Assembly (NCBI RefSeq): GCF_017874415.1 | Contig: NZ_JAGGLM010000001.1 | Coordinates: forward strand, 434,001-498,000 | Length of the DNA stretch: 64,000 nt | Source: Clostridium algifaecis | Lineage (GTDB): Bacteria > Bacillota > Clostridia > Clostridiales > Clostridiaceae | Direction: 5' to 3' | Part shown: positions 18,676 through 28,690 of the stretch, piece by piece | Position numbering within the stretch: the stretch's first letter is position 1 | Layout of the letters: the number at the start of each line of letters is the position of its first letter | Translations under genes and position numbers: made by a program | The notes under the pieces: model-generated | What the model was told of the DNA's origin: nothing | What the model saw: the letters and a program-made list of their open reading frames with translations, nothing else | The model's database searches: none

Positions 18676-19678
18676 AGCTATAAAAAAAGTGGTGTCAGGC
18701 AATGATTTATCTGAAAGTGAATCAGAAGAAGTTATGAAAGGTATAATGAGTGGAGGAGAATTACCATCTGTAGTAGCAGGATTTCTAATAGGTCTTAAGA
18801 TGAAAGGTGAGGCAATTACTGAAATAACAGGTTGTGCTAGAGCTATGAGAAATATGGCTGTACCTGTTAAATTGAAGTCTGAATATGCTATTGATACCTG
18901 TGGAACCGGTGGTGATGGAGGAAAAACTTTTAATATATCTACAGCGGCCTCTATTATAGCTGCAGCCGGTGGTGTTAAAGTAGCCAAGCATGGAAACAGG
19001 GCAGTATCGAGTAAAAGTGGAAGTGCTGATGTATTAAAAGAACTTGGAATAAACATAAATCTTGAGAAATCCAAGGTTGAAAAGAGCATTGACGATTTAG
19101 GCATGGGGTTCTTATTTGCTCCAATATACCATAGTGCCATGAAAAATGTAGCAGGTATAAGAAGAGAACTTGGAGTTAGGACTATATTTAATATACTTGG
19201 ACCACTTACAAACCCAGCTTTTGTGAAAGGTCAGGTTATGGGTGTCTATGACAACAGCCTTGTAGAACCAATAGCAAAAGTTCTTTTGAATTTAGGTTGT
19301 GAAAGAGCTTTAGTTATTCATGGCAATGATGGACTTGACGAGATTACAACTACGACTGCAACAAGTGTATGCGAAGTTAAGGATGGAGAAATAAAAAAAT
19401 ATGAAATAAAGCCAGAAGATTTTGGAATGAAATTATCATCTTTTGAGGATATTGCAGGAGGTGATTCTAAACAAAATGCAGATATAATACTAGACATTTT
19501 AAAAGGAAAGACAGGACCTAAAAGAGACATAGTTGTTTTAAACAGTGCTGCTGCTCTATACGTAGGTAAAAAGGCAGAAAATATAGAAGAGGGTATAATA
19601 CTAGCAAGTAAAATTATTGATTCTGGAGATGGATATAATAAATATAAGGAAATATTGAAATACAGTCAGGAGAGATAA
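18665..19678 (+). CDS. trpD: Anthranilate phosphoribosyltransferase
   Basis: A 337-residue enzyme that transfers phosphoribosyl from PRPP to anthranilate. Signature segments are [17 protein letters not shown] near residue 78 (PRPP loop), [17 protein letters not shown] near residue 106, and [20 protein letters not shown] near residue 163. GGAGG ahead of the ATG lies in the end of trpG. Length and motifs are complete. Confidence 0.96.
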   Translation: MLNEAIKKVVSGNDLSESESEEVMKGIMSGGELPSVVAGFLIGLKMKGEAITEITGCARAMRNMAVPVKLKSEYAIDTCGTGGDGGKTFNISTAASIIAAAGGVKVAKHGNRAVSSKSGSADVLKELGININLEKSKVEKSIDDLGMGFLFAPIYHSAMKNVAGIRRELGVRTIFNILGPLTNPAFVKGQVMGVYDNSLVEPIAKVLLNLGCERALVIHGNDGLDEITTTTATSVCEVKDGEIKKYEIKPEDFGMKLSSFEDIAGGDSKQNADIILDILKGKTGPKRDIVVLNSAAALYVGKKAENIEEGIILASKIIDSGDGYNKYKEILKYSQER

Positions 19679-19682
19679 GTAT

Positions 19683-20468
19683 ATGATATTGGATGATATA
19701 GTTTGTGTTAAAAATGAGGATGTGAAACTTAGAAAGGATACAAGACCTCTTAAAGATATTGTATATAAGCTGGAGAGGACAGATATTAAAAATTTAGATT
19801 TTAAAGGTGCTATAAATAAAGAAAATATTTGTATAATAGGTGAAGTGAAAAAAGCATCGCCATCTAAAGGCATAATAGTAGAAGATTTTGATCCAGCCGG
19901 AATAGCTAGGAAATATAAGGAACTTGATATAGATGCCATATCAGTCCTTACAGAAGAACATTATTTTATGGGCCAGGATAAGTATTTAAAAGAGGTTAAA
20001 GAAATAGCTGAAAAACCTGTCCTTAGAAAAGATTTTATTATAGATGAGTATCAAATTTATGAATCAAAATTAATTGGTGCGGATGCAGTACTTTTAATAG
20101 TTCGAATCCTGGGAATTAAATTGAGAAAATTCTATAAATTGGCTTCTAGTTTAGGTCTTAAATGTATAGTGGAGGTTCATAATAGAGAAGAACTTTACAG
20201 TGCTCTTGAAATAGAGGCTGAAATTATAGGAATAAATAATAGAAATCTTGAAAATTTTACTGTGGATTTAAGAAATACAGGAAATCTTATAAAATATATA
20301 CCTGATGAAACTGTAGTTATTTCTGAAAGTGGCATAAAGACTATGGACGACTTCAATTATATAAAAACTCTTCCTGTAAATGCAGTTTTAATAGGAGAAG
20401 GCTTGATGAGAAAACTTAATGATTTAGAAAACATGAAGAAGTTTATAGGTGATATAAAAAATGGCTAA
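19683..20468 (+). CDS. trpC: Indole-3-glycerol phosphate synthase
   Basis: A 261-residue TIM-barrel enzyme that closes the indole ring from CdRP. Diagnostic runs are IGEVKKASPSKGII near residue 55, VLTEEHYFMG, VLRKDFIIDEYQIYE, IGINNRNLENF and VISESGIKT. It starts four bases after trpD and overlaps trpF by eight bases. All catalytic regions are present. Confidence 0.96.
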   Translation: MILDDIVCVKNEDVKLRKDTRPLKDIVYKLERTDIKNLDFKGAINKENICIIGEVKKASPSKGIIVEDFDPAGIARKYKELDIDAISVLTEEHYFMGQDKYLKEVKEIAEKPVLRKDFIIDEYQIYESKLIGADAVLLIVRILGIKLRKFYKLASSLGLKCIVEVHNREELYSALEIEAEIIGINNRNLENFTVDLRNTGNLIKYIPDETVVISESGIKTMDDFNYIKTLPVNAVLIGEGLMRKLNDLENMKKFIGDIKNG

Positions 20469-21060
20469 GGTTAAAATATGCGGACTTACACGAAAAGAAG
20501 ATATAGAGTATGTAAATAAATATAGCCCAGATTACGCAGGCTTTGTATTCTCTAAAAGCAGGAGACGTATAGATTTAAATAAAGGAAAAGAACTTACATC
20601 AAAACTTAAGCCCTGCATTAAAAAAGTTGGAATATTTGTAAATGAGAGTTTGGACTTTGTAGAGAACGTATCGAAATCTTTGAAGCTTGATGTTATTCAG
20701 TTCCATGGAGAAGAAGATAAAAATTATATTGATAATTTTAGTGATTATACTGTATGGAAGGCAATTAAGGTAAAAACTAAAGAAGACATATTAAATTTAA
20801 ATTATGAATATGTAGATGGAATACTTTTAGATAGTAAAATAGCCGGCAGCGGAAAGACTTTTGATTGGAAGATTGCAAGTAATTTGGTGCTAAAATGTCA
20901 ATTGATACTGGCAGGAGGGCTTAACATAGATAATGTTGAAGATGGAATATTAAAATTCAAGCCTTATGTAGTAGATGTTTCCAGCGGAGTTGAGAGCTTT
21001 GGCTTAAAAGATGAAAATAAAATAAAAAGTTTTATAGAGAAAGTGAGGAATATAAAATGA
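20461..21060 (+). CDS. trpF: Phosphoribosylanthranilate isomerase
   Basis: A 199-residue TIM-barrel isomerase converting phosphoribosylanthranilate to Cd[13 protein letters not shown] carries the catalytic Cys near residue 7. [37 protein letters not shown] (catalytic Asp) and VDVSSGVES follow. It overlaps both neighbours (eight bases with trpC, four with trpB), so the operon is translationally coupled here. Confidence 0.95.
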   Translation: MAKVKICGLTRKEDIEYVNKYSPDYAGFVFSKSRRRIDLNKGKELTSKLKPCIKKVGIFVNESLDFVENVSKSLKLDVIQFHGEEDKNYIDNFSDYTVWKAIKVKTKEDILNLNYEYVDGILLDSKIAGSGKTFDWKIASNLVLKCQLILAGGLNIDNVEDGILKFKPYVVDVSSGVESFGLKDENKIKSFIEKVRNIK

Positions 21061-22238
21061 AAGGTAGATTTGGAAAATTTGGAGGACAGTACGTACCCGA
21101 AACTATAATGAATGCAGTTATAGAGCTTGAAGAAGAATTCAATAAGGCAATGGCAGACGAGAAATTTATAAATGAATATAAGTATTATTTAAAGGATTAT
21201 GTAGGAAGGGAATCTCCTCTTTATTATGCTGAAAATCTAACAAAGAAGCTTGGAGGAGCAAAAATATATTTTAAAAGGGAAGACTTGAATCATACTGGTG
21301 CTCATAAGATAAATAATGCTCTTGGACAGGTATTGCTAGCTAAAAGAATGGGAAAGAAGAAGGTTATAGCAGAAACAGGAGCGGGACAGCATGGTGTTGC
21401 AACAGCAACTATTGCAGCTATGTTTGGAATGGAATGCGAAATATTTATGGGAGAAGAAGACATAAGAAGACAGGCTCTTAATGTATTTAAAATGAAGATA
21501 TTAGGGGCAAAGGTAACTTCAGTAACAGCAGGAACAGGTACCTTGAAGGATGCTGTAAATGAAGCTATGAGACAATGGGTTACATGTATTGATGATACTT
21601 TTTATGTTATTGGAACTGTTATGGGACCACATCCGTATCCAACTATGGTAAGAGAATTTCAGAGAGTAATTGGCGATGAAGCTAAAGCTCAGATTTTAGA
21701 AAAAGAGGGAAGACTTCCGGATTATATACTGGCATGTATAGGTGGAGGCAGCAATGCTATGGGAATTTTTTATCCATTTGTAGATGACAAAGATGTAAGA
21801 CTTATAGGGGTAGAAGCAGCAGGACTTGGTGTTGATACTGATAAAAATGCAGCTACTATAACAAAAGGATCAGTTGGTGTAATACATGGAATGATGACTT
21901 ATGTACTTCAGGATGATGATGGACAGATACTTCCTGCATATTCAATTTCAGCAGGACTTGACTATCCTGGAGTAGGACCTGAGCATGCATATTTGCACGA
22001 TGTAAAAAGGGCTGAATATGTTTCAATTAAAGATGATGAAGCTGTAAAAGCTTTTATGGATACATCTGCAATTGAGGGAATAATACCTGCACTTGAAAGT
22101 TCTCATGCTTTAGCCTATGCCATGAAATTGGCACCAACATTATCGAAAGATAAGATTATGATTGTAAACATATCAGGAAGAGGAGACAAAGATATAAATA
22201 CTATAGCTAGTGTGATGGGGGTAAATTTAAATGAATAG
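21057..22238 (+). CDS. trpB: Tryptophan synthase beta chain
   Basis: A 393-residue PLP enzyme condensing indole with serine. The PLP lysine is in [20 protein letters not shown] near residue 85, and the phosphate loop is [13 protein letters not shown] near residue 230. [19 protein letters not shown] at the start marks a TrpB1-type protein that pairs with TrpA. It begins in an ATGA overlap with trpF and ends overlapping trpA. Confidence 0.97.
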   Translation: MKGRFGKFGGQYVPETIMNAVIELEEEFNKAMADEKFINEYKYYLKDYVGRESPLYYAENLTKKLGGAKIYFKREDLNHTGAHKINNALGQVLLAKRMGKKKVIAETGAGQHGVATATIAAMFGMECEIFMGEEDIRRQALNVFKMKILGAKVTSVTAGTGTLKDAVNEAMRQWVTCIDDTFYVIGTVMGPHPYPTMVREFQRVIGDEAKAQILEKEGRLPDYILACIGGGSNAMGIFYPFVDDKDVRLIGVEAAGLGVDTDKNAATITKGSVGVIHGMMTYVLQDDDGQILPAYSISAGLDYPGVGPEHAYLHDVKRAEYVSIKDDEAVKAFMDTSAIEGIIPALESSHALAYAMKLAPTLSKDKIMIVNISGRGDKDINTIASVMGVNLNE

Positions 22239-23019
22239 AATTGATTTAAAATTTAAAGAACTAAAGGGAAAGAATGAAAAGGCCATGATTTCTTTTATAA
22301 CTGCAGGAGATCCTAACTTTGAAGTAACAGAGAAACTTGTTTATTCTATGGAGGAAGCTGGAGCAGATATTGTTGAACTTGGAATACCGTACTCGGATCC
22401 AATAGCTGATGGTCCTATAATTCAAAAGTCTTCAGCAAGATCACTTAAAAATGGAACAACTATTGCTAAAATAATGGATTCAGTTGAAAATATAAGATTA
22501 AAAACGGAAATACCTCTTGTTTACTTAGTTTACTATAATTCGGTTTTTAAGTACGGCATAGAGAAATTTATAAGTCAGTGCAGTAAGGTAGGAATTGATG
22601 GAATAATAATACCTGATTTGCCTATAGAGGAGAGAGCGGATATTTTAAAAATTGCAGGTAAATATGATGTATCCTTAATTCCACTAATAGCACCTACTTC
22701 AAAGGAGAGGATAAAGAAAATAGTTACTAATGCCAGCGGTTTTATATATTGTGTTTCTACTAATGGTGTTACGGGTACAAGAAATAAGATAAATACAAAT
22801 ATAAAAGAATACATGGATATAGTTTCACGTTATACTGACATTCCTAAAGCTATTGGTTTTGGAATATCAAATGCTGAAATGGCAAAAGAGATGAAACCTT
22901 ATTGTGATGGAGTAATTATTGGAAGTGCCATTGTAAAAAAAGTTGATGAAACAGAAAATGAAGAAGAGATTATAAAAAATGTGAAAGCTTTTATAAAAGA
23001 TGTAAAAGCAGTATTGTAG
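22231..23019 (+). CDS. trpA: Tryptophan synthase alpha chain
   Basis: A 262-residue TIM barrel that splits indole-3-glycerol phosphate. The catalytic Glu is in [19 protein letters not shown] and the catalytic Asp in [15 protein letters not shown]. The phosphate loop [13 protein letters not shown] lies near residue 210. It is the last trp gene. No strong terminator is visible in the next 180 bases. Confidence 0.96.
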   Translation: MNRIDLKFKELKGKNEKAMISFITAGDPNFEVTEKLVYSMEEAGADIVELGIPYSDPIADGPIIQKSSARSLKNGTTIAKIMDSVENIRLKTEIPLVYLVYYNSVFKYGIEKFISQCSKVGIDGIIIPDLPIEERADILKIAGKYDVSLIPLIAPTSKERIKKIVTNASGFIYCVSTNGVTGTRNKINTNIKEYMDIVSRYTDIPKAIGFGISNAEMAKEMKPYCDGVIIGSAIVKKVDETENEEEIIKNVKAFIKDVKAVL

Positions 23020-23061
23020 AAATCTATAATAAGATTAGAAAATAAAATTTATTTATATAAC

Positions 23062-23094
23062 AAATATTATGTAAATAAACTTAAAAGTAAACAA
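23062..23094 (+). repeat. Dispersed intergenic motif, diverged copy upstream of SDR gene
   Basis: AAATATTATGT and a distal AGTAAACAA match the ends of the motif at 6348 and 14196. The middle is diverged. It ends 107 bases before the SDR start, the same distance as copy 2 from spoVAC. TTGACT (about 23109) and TAAAAT 18 bases later could be the promoter it serves. Confidence 0.4.
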
Positions 23095-23200
23095 AAAATA
23101 AAACAAATTTGACTAATACATTAAAAATAAACTAAAATAACAGTAATTAAGAATATCAATTATTAAAACTAAAATATATTATAAATGAAAGGTAAATAAT

Positions 23201-24001
23201 ATGGTATTACAAGATGTTAAAACAGCATTAATTACTGGAGCTTCTAGTGGAATAGGTTTAGAAATAGCAAATGTATTTGCTAAAAAAGGATTTAATTTAA
23301 TTTTAATTTCGCGGAGTGAAGATAAACTTAATAATATATCTAGTTTTTTAGAAAAAGAATATGGTGTAAATATTAAAATAATAACCAAAGATCTGATACA
23401 AGATAATTCGGCTGAGGAAATATACAAAGAAATAAAATCGAGTAGAATCAATATTGATGTTTTAATAAATAATGCTGGAGTTGGTTATAGTGGACTATTC
23501 CACAATATTGACATAGAAAAGGATATTGAAGTTATAAAAATTAACATAGAAACACTTACTCGTTTAACTAAATTGTTTTCTAAAGATATGATTGACAGGG
23601 GAGGGGGAAAAATATTAAATATTGCATCAACTGGTGCATATCAACCAGGTCCATATATTTCAGTTTATTATGCAGCTAAATCATATATATTATCTTTCTC
23701 TTTGGCAATTAGAAATGAATTAAAAGATTATGGAGTTGATGTTTGTGTTCTATGTCCTGGAGCGACTAGAACACAATTTTCAAAAAATGCAGGAAAAGCT
23801 GATATAAAAAAATCTATGCTGCCGGAAGAAGTTGCTAAAGCAGCTTTTAAAGGTCTGGAAAGAAATAAAGCTGTAATAATTCCAGGATTATTTAATAAAA
23901 TAGCTATAGTATTTTCAAAATTAGCACCGGGATATATTTCTGCAAAAATAGTTAGAAAAATTCAGGAATCCATGGTAAAAAACTTCAGAAAGAGTAAGTA
24001 A
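23201..24001 (+). CDS. Short-chain dehydrogenase/reductase
   Basis: A 266-residue classical SDR. The NAD(P)-binding TGASSGIGLEIANVFAKKG is near residue 11, LINNAGVGYSG near residue 90, and the catalytic Ser/Tyr/Lys in IASTGAYQPGPYISVYYAAK near residue 143. The arginine in ISRSEDKL after the second strand favours NADPH. Related proteins include the YqjQ/DltE-like group. The substrate is unknown. Ribosome binding site: AAAGGT. Confidence 0.88.
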   Translation: MVLQDVKTALITGASSGIGLEIANVFAKKGFNLILISRSEDKLNNISSFLEKEYGVNIKIITKDLIQDNSAEEIYKEIKSSRINIDVLINNAGVGYSGLFHNIDIEKDIEVIKINIETLTRLTKLFSKDMIDRGGGKILNIASTGAYQPGPYISVYYAAKSYILSFSLAIRNELKDYGVDVCVLCPGATRTQFSKNAGKADIKKSMLPEEVAKAAFKGLERNKAVIIPGLFNKIAIVFSKLAPGYISAKIVRKIQESMVKNFRKSK

Positions 24002-24085
24002 TAATATAATTTATATTGCAAGTATAGTATTATAGTAATATAATGGTAATATAATAAAATTTTAGAAACTTGAAAGAAGGCTAAA

Positions 24086-24310
24086 ATGAAAAATATAAGA
24101 GTTGTAATAGACAGATTTGAAGGCCCATATGCTGTCTGTGAAAAAGAAGACAGAACTATGATGGATATCAAAAGAATAAATATACCTATTGGAGCAAAAG
24201 AAGGATATGTGCTAAAAATAGAAGATAATAACATTATAAGCATTGATCAAGATGAAACTAAAAAAAGGGCGGATGGCATAAAAAAATTAACTAAAGATTT
24301 ATGGAAATAG
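24086..24310 (+). CDS. DUF3006 domain protein
   Basis: A 74-residue acidic-basic protein with the DUF3006 pattern: VVIDRFEGPYAVCEKED at the start and a lysine-rich tail. These proteins are common in Firmicutes, often beside competence-like hydrolases, and their function is unknown. GAAAGAAGG lies before the ATG. It is followed at once by a perfect hairpin terminator. Confidence 0.75.
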   Translation: MKNIRVVIDRFEGPYAVCEKEDRTMMDIKRINIPIGAKEGYVLKIEDNNIISIDQDETKKRADGIKKLTKDLWK

Positions 24311-24346
24311 GAGATAGAATTTAATAAAAATTCTATCTCCTATTAA
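24306..24346. terminator. Bidirectional terminator between DUF3006 gene and yitT
   Basis: ATAGGAGATAGAATT pairs perfectly with AATTCTATCTCCTAT around a short A-rich loop, lying between convergent genes. Confidence 0.85.
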
Positions 24347-24371
24347 GTAGTATATTTAAACCGCTTTTCTT

Positions 24372-25229
24372 TTAATGTATAGTCTTCTTTTTGAAGCTTT
24401 TACCATATACATCTACGCTTCCAATACTTATCAAAGCTTGTTCATCAATTTCGGTTACTATTGATTTAAGTCTGGCTATTTCAAGACGTGAAATTATCAT
24501 ATATAATACATTAGTGGGGGATTTAGAATAAGCACCTTTTCCTTCTAAAAGGGTAGCACCTCTTCCAAGTTTGACTAAGACAGCATCTGTTATTTCTTTA
24601 TAATTATCCGAAATTATTATGACTGATTTAGATTCATCTAAACCCTCGACTACAATATCAATTACTTTAAATGCAATAAAATAAGTGACCAAAGAGTACA
24701 TGGCTCTATCCCATCCAAATATTAGTCCGGCACTGCTTAATATAAATATATTCATAAACATAACTATTTCTCCTACAGAAAATCCGGTACGTTTATCTAA
24801 AATTATAGCAACAATTTCAGTACCATCTGTGGATCCACCATTCTTTATAACTAATCCAACACCTAATCCAACTATTATTCCACCAAATATTGATGCAAGA
24901 AGAGTATCATTTGTTATGGCACTTACAGGCTTTAACATGGATACCATAACTGATAATGATATTACGGAAAAGAGGGTGGATAAAGTAAAAGTTTTTCCAA
25001 TATGTTTATATCCAATTATTAAAAAAGGTATATTAAATAGAAAGATAAACATACCAAGAGGTAATTTGGTAATATAACTTGATATAATAGATATACCTGT
25101 TATGCCGCCATCTATTATATTGTTTGGAATTAAAAACAGCTCAAGGCCAATAGAAGCTAAAGTTGCACCTAGCAGCATAAATAATATTCTTGATATTGAT
25201 AAAAATATACTATGATATTTTTTTAACAT
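24372..25229 (-). CDS. YitT-family membrane protein
   Basis: A 285-residue protein with about five or six membrane helices in the first 200 residues (DUF161/YitT_membrane) and a cytoplasmic DUF2179 domain at the C-terminus (GRGATLLEGKGAYSKSPTNV). NIIDGGITGISIISSY and GIIVGLGVGLVIKNGGSTDG are conserved family segments. The function of YitT proteins is not settled. It is on its own transcript, facing the DUF3006 gene across a terminator. Confidence 0.88.
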   Translation of the reverse strand: MLKKYHSIFLSISRILFMLLGATLASIGLELFLIPNNIIDGGITGISIISSYITKLPLGMFIFLFNIPFLIIGYKHIGKTFTLSTLFSVISLSVMVSMLKPVSAITNDTLLASIFGGIIVGLGVGLVIKNGGSTDGTEIVAIILDKRTGFSVGEIVMFMNIFILSSAGLIFGWDRAMYSLVTYFIAFKVIDIVVEGLDESKSVIIISDNYKEITDAVLVKLGRGATLLEGKGAYSKSPTNVLYMIISRLEIARLKSIVTEIDEQALISIGSVDVYGKSFKKKTIH

Positions 25230-25320
25230 CAGACCACATCCTTATTAAATTGTTTTATTAACAACATCTCCAATCTATGACTATATTAAGTATATGTTAA
25301 ATATTTATAAATTGTCAAAT

Positions 25321-26286
25321 CTAAGCAGACATATTATTTTTATTAGTCCATTTTCCGCATCGGTCACCAAAGAAGCCTACAATTTTATTACCACCTAGCA
25401 ATTTGACTATTTCACATCTATTTGGGCAGCCGGTACATTCAAAACTATTTGAAATAAAATTCGTTTTTGCCAAATTAAATCCTTTAAATTTAGTAATTTT
25501 ATTGTTTTTTTCTATATATTCCTTTGATAAAATTGCAGCACCTACAGCACCCATAACTTTATAATTTGGAGGAATTATAATATTACATCCAAGTATATTT
25601 TCAAAAGAAACCTTCATACCTATATTTGCAGCTACGCCGCCTTGAAAAAAAATATCCTTTTTAATATCTTTTCCTTTTCCAACATTGCTTAAATAATTTC
25701 TAACAAGTGCATCGCACAGGCCTTTAATTATATCAGTATCAGTATAACCAAGCTGCTGTTTGTGTATCATATCTGATTCTGCGAAAACTGCACATCTACC
25801 AGCTATCCTGACTGAAGAATGTGCCTTTAATGCATAAGAACCAAATTCTTCAATAGGAATATCTAATCTTTCTGCCTGCCTATCTAAAAAAGATCCTGTT
25901 CCAGCTGCACATACTGTATTCATTGCAAAGTCAGTGACAATTCCATTATTTAAAAGTATTATTTTAGAATCCTGACCGCCAATTTCTATTATTGTCCTAA
26001 CATTTTTATTTACATTTAAAGCTGCTATAGCATGAGTGGTTATCTCATTTTTAATAATATCAGCACCTATTATGGAAGCAGCTATTTTTCTTCCGCTTCC
26101 AGTAGTACCAACACCATTTATATGAATATTTTTGTATTTGTTGTATAGCAGCCCGAATCCTTCTTGAATTGCATTTATTGGTCTTCCTTTTGTTCTCAAA
26201 TATATTGATTCTAACAATTTTATATTTTCATCTACAATTACTATATCTGTACTGACGGATCCTACGTCAATTCCCATATAATACAT
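25321..26286 (-). CDS. Acyl-CoA dehydratase-type activase (BcrAD/BadFG ATPase)
   Basis: A 321-residue protein of the ASKHA ATPase family that activates 2-hydroxyacyl-CoA dehydratases. It has MGIDVGSVSTDIVIVDE at the start, GGQDSKII near residue 105, the cluster-cysteine run NTVCAAGTGSFLDRQAERL near residue 126 and RCAVFAESDMIHK near residue 162. The tail adds cysteines (CTGCPNRCE and DRCGKW), unlike classical HgdC. ATG 26286 follows AAAGGAG by eight bases and overlaps the upstream gene by 20 bases. The partner may be the two DUF2229 proteins encoded upstream. No dehydratase alpha/beta pair is in the window. Confidence 0.85.
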   Translation of the reverse strand: MYYMGIDVGSVSTDIVIVDENIKLLESIYLRTKGRPINAIQEGFGLLYNKYKNIHINGVGTTGSGRKIAASIIGADIIKNEITTHAIAALNVNKNVRTIIEIGGQDSKIILLNNGIVTDFAMNTVCAAGTGSFLDRQAERLDIPIEEFGSYALKAHSSVRIAGRCAVFAESDMIHKQQLGYTDTDIIKGLCDALVRNYLSNVGKGKDIKKDIFFQGGVAANIGMKVSFENILGCNIIIPPNYKVMGAVGAAILSKEYIEKNNKITKFKGFNLAKTNFISNSFECTGCPNRCEIVKLLGGNKIVGFFGDRCGKWTNKNNMSA

Positions 26287-27364
26287 TATTTTTTCTCCTT
26301 TCAAGCAAATCTAAAAATGCTTCAATCCTTGTAATATAGCCATCTTCACCGGTAAGTTCATCTACGACTAAGGTTAGTATTGGGAAATCCTCTTCTTTTG
26401 ATATAGTTGGAAGTATGGATTTTGATACAATTTCCGGCATACAGCCCATGGGGAAAATTTGAATAGCCCCATCAAAGCCTTTCTTTTTAGCAAGAACTGC
26501 ATTTCCAATACATTCTCTAGCATGCCCACCTATATATAATGGCAGGTATTTTTTTGAACATTTTCTTATAATAGGCGAATTTAATCTTACAATTGATAAA
26601 ATAGTATCTTTTACCCACCAGCTTGGAGTTATGTATCTGTTTACAGATACACCATAATCAATAAGTTTGCTTTCGATAAAAAGATTTGAAAATGGTTCTA
26701 TTATAGTATATATTTCTCCAATTATAGCTATCTTAAGAGGATTTTTATTTTTATCAACAGGAACATTATTTAATTTATTTTTATAGCCTTTTAAAATCGA
26801 CAGCATTTCAAAAGGCGTGGTACTTTTAAGTGCACTTGCTTTGCATTGATTTAAAATATTCTTACATTGACCTTTATTTATCTCATATCCAGATAAAAAT
26901 TCAGCTTTTTTTTCTATAGCGTCTATTAAATTTATTATTTTAAGTCCATATGATAATGCTTTTAACTTTTTATAAGCAGATATATGGCTTTCATTATTTA
27001 TTTCAGATAATCTCCTTATAAATTCTTTCATACCTATATCTTTTGGAGAGTCTAAAACTATAAATTTTAAATTGTATCCTAAATTTTTTAATATGTTCAT
27101 TTGAAGTTCGCAATATTCTCCAAATCTACATGGACCACAGCTCCCAACTAAAAGTATTGTATCTGCTCCTTTTTTTATACTTTCAATATAGGAACCTATC
27201 ATTATTTTAAAAGGCAAACAAATTTCTTCAGGTGAGTAAAGACATCCTGCTTCAAGAATATTCTTATTGCTCTTAGGGGGAAGTACATAATCTATACCAA
27301 GTCCATCGAATACAGCTTTTGCAGCAAGACAGGTATTCCCTAGATTGGGGAAAGTTATTTTCAT
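26267..27364 (-). CDS. DUF2229 / activase-associated protein
   Basis: A 365-residue protein of the acyl-CoA dehydratase activase-related (DUF2229) group. It starts MKITFPNLGNTCLAAKAVFD and has YSPEEICLPFKIMIGSY and a cysteine-bearing VGSCGPCRFGEYCELQMN near residue 98. Elsewhere these modules are fused to activase domains in one very large protein; here they are separate. Its ATG overlaps the upstream stop in ATGA, and its end overlaps the activase, so the three are translated as a unit. The reaction is unknown. Confidence 0.72.
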   Translation of the reverse strand: MKITFPNLGNTCLAAKAVFDGLGIDYVLPPKSNKNILEAGCLYSPEEICLPFKIMIGSYIESIKKGADTILLVGSCGPCRFGEYCELQMNILKNLGYNLKFIVLDSPKDIGMKEFIRRLSEINNESHISAYKKLKALSYGLKIINLIDAIEKKAEFLSGYEINKGQCKNILNQCKASALKSTTPFEMLSILKGYKNKLNNVPVDKNKNPLKIAIIGEIYTIIEPFSNLFIESKLIDYGVSVNRYITPSWWVKDTILSIVRLNSPIIRKCSKKYLPLYIGGHARECIGNAVLAKKKGFDGAIQIFPMGCMPEIVSKSILPTISKEEDFPILTLVVDELTGEDGYITRIEAFLDLLERRKNNVLYGN

Positions 27365-28257
27365 TCAGCACATCTCCTTTTTAACATATCGGAAAAAGCT
27401 TCAATTCTTGTATCAAAGCCAGCTTCACCGGTTTGTTCATCTATTTTGAGAATTAACATTGGGAAGTTTCCCAATTTATTTTTTATTAGCTCGATCACTA
27501 TAGAATCTATTCCACAAGAAAAAGAGGATATGTATATTATTCCATTTATTTTTTTGTGCTTTGCCATGTAGGTTGAAAAACCGTAGCAATTTCTTGCAAA
27601 TGTCCAGAATGGTCTTTTAAACAGTTCTTTAACTTCAGAATCTATTTTGATTTTTTCTAAACTCTCAGTTGTCAATAGGCCTATTCCAAGTTTATTTAAT
27701 TTTTTTATTACATTCATATTTGCGAAATTGTCATATATGTTATATGTATGGCCTACTAAAGCAACATTTATAGGAAAGCCTGAATCTTTAATTCCTGGCT
27801 TGAAATTCTCCTGGGTTTTAAGAGCTTTTTTGTAGGCAGAAATTATTTTTAAATAGTTTTTTGTAAACATGAGTCCTGTGCTCTTGATCCAGGGCCTAAA
27901 ACTTTTTTTTGAAAAAGTATAAATAGGGGCGGAAATAGTTTTAGGCATATCAGGTATATTATTTTTTATCATTTCAGGCAGCCCACAAAATTTCGGACAT
28001 ATAAATTCTTTTTTATTTAATTGCATTACTCTAGGAATGAGTATAATATCACATTTATTTTTTATATAAGCCACATGGCCATGAAATATTTTAATTGGAA
28101 GGCACGCTTCATCAACACAATATTTAGTACCTAAATTAAGTATGCTTTTGTTTGTAGGCGGCGAAACTATGATTTCAGCGCCAAGCTCAGAAAAAAATGT
28201 ATTTATAAATGGTGAATATCTATAATATAATAATCCATTTGGAATACCAACTATCAT
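27361..28257 (-). CDS. DUF2229-type activase-associated protein
   Basis: The product is about 298 residues and begins MIVGIPNGLLYYRYSPFINT, which matches the usual start of DUF2229 proteins. VSPPTNKSILNLGTKY, CVDEACLPIKIFHGHV and a Cys pair in FICPKFCGLPEM follow. ATG 28257 is preferred over 28272. AAAGGAGG (28296-28303) is separated from it by a hairpin whose removal leaves about ten bases, and the family alignment starts here. It is first in a three-gene overlapping cluster with another DUF2229 protein and the activase. Function unknown. Confidence 0.72.
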   Translation of the reverse strand: MIVGIPNGLLYYRYSPFINTFFSELGAEIIVSPPTNKSILNLGTKYCVDEACLPIKIFHGHVAYIKNKCDIILIPRVMQLNKKEFICPKFCGLPEMIKNNIPDMPKTISAPIYTFSKKSFRPWIKSTGLMFTKNYLKIISAYKKALKTQENFKPGIKDSGFPINVALVGHTYNIYDNFANMNVIKKLNKLGIGLLTTESLEKIKIDSEVKELFKRPFWTFARNCYGFSTYMAKHKKINGIIYISSFSCGIDSIVIELIKNKLGNFPMLILKIDEQTGEAGFDTRIEAFSDMLKRRCAE

Positions 28258-28264
28258 ATAAAAT

Positions 28265-28303
28265 ACTGCCATAAGGTAATTTTAAAGGCAGTAGACCTCC
28301 TTT
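28265..28303 (-). promoter_or_regulatory. Hairpin between Shine-Dalgarno and start codon
   Basis: On the minus strand AAAGGAGG is followed by TCT, ACTGCC, a 16-base loop, GGCAGT and ATTTTAT before ATG 28257. The six-base stem would bring the ribosome binding site to about ten bases from the start. A second example is at 50425-50470. Confidence 0.45.
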
Positions 28304-28546
28304 GCATTTAAATATATTCACTAGTATATTCTTCCTCAATATGAAAAAAATATTCATTAACAAAATAGATTTATTTATAAAAATAAATTTTAAATATATT
28401 GTAAACTAGTTTTTATATGATTAAATCCGTTTTATTTTTCTCATTTTTAAATAAATTAACTTTAAATTCTATATAAAAATACAATATTTTTATATATGGA
28501 GTTTCCTATATTTATAGAGTAGAATAAAAGGGGAGAAGGGCGAAAA

Positions 28547-28588
28547 ATGAATCAACAGTTTTATCACCAGATTGTGGAAATATTTTAA
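28547..28588 (+). CDS. Possible 13-residue peptide ORF
   Basis: ATG 28547 lies six bases after GAAGGG (with GGGGAG just before it) and encodes MNQQFYHQIVEIF. Its second half forms the left arm of the following hairpin, which would link translation to folding. No homologue is known to me. Confidence 0.25.
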   Translation: MNQQFYHQIVEIF

Positions 28589-28628
28589 TTTAATAAATGT
28601 GCACTTATTTTCCACAATATGGTGATAA
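28561..28628. repeat. Long imperfect hairpin
   Basis: TTATCACCAGATTGTGGAAA (from 28561) pairs with TTTCCACAATATGGTGATAA (to 28628), with one mismatch and one bulge over 22 bases. The arms contain TTCCACAA, which loosely resembles a DnaA box, but an origin is not supported here. Confidence 0.6.
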
Positions 28629-28690
28629 CTTATTTTTGCTTAAGTGAATTTTAAAAATTATCAGTAGTCATCGGCAGTCATTTTTTAGTT

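Noticed and set aside
24685-25077. 130-codon plus-strand ORF opposite the yitT gene
   Set aside because: It is antisense to a well-conserved membrane protein gene, has no ribosome binding site and shows no family features.
28561-28628. DnaA-box-like TTCCACAA in both arms of a hairpin, possible origin
   Set aside because: There are only two loose matches, with no box cluster, dnaA/dnaN genes or parAB nearby. Simple inverted symmetry explains the pair.
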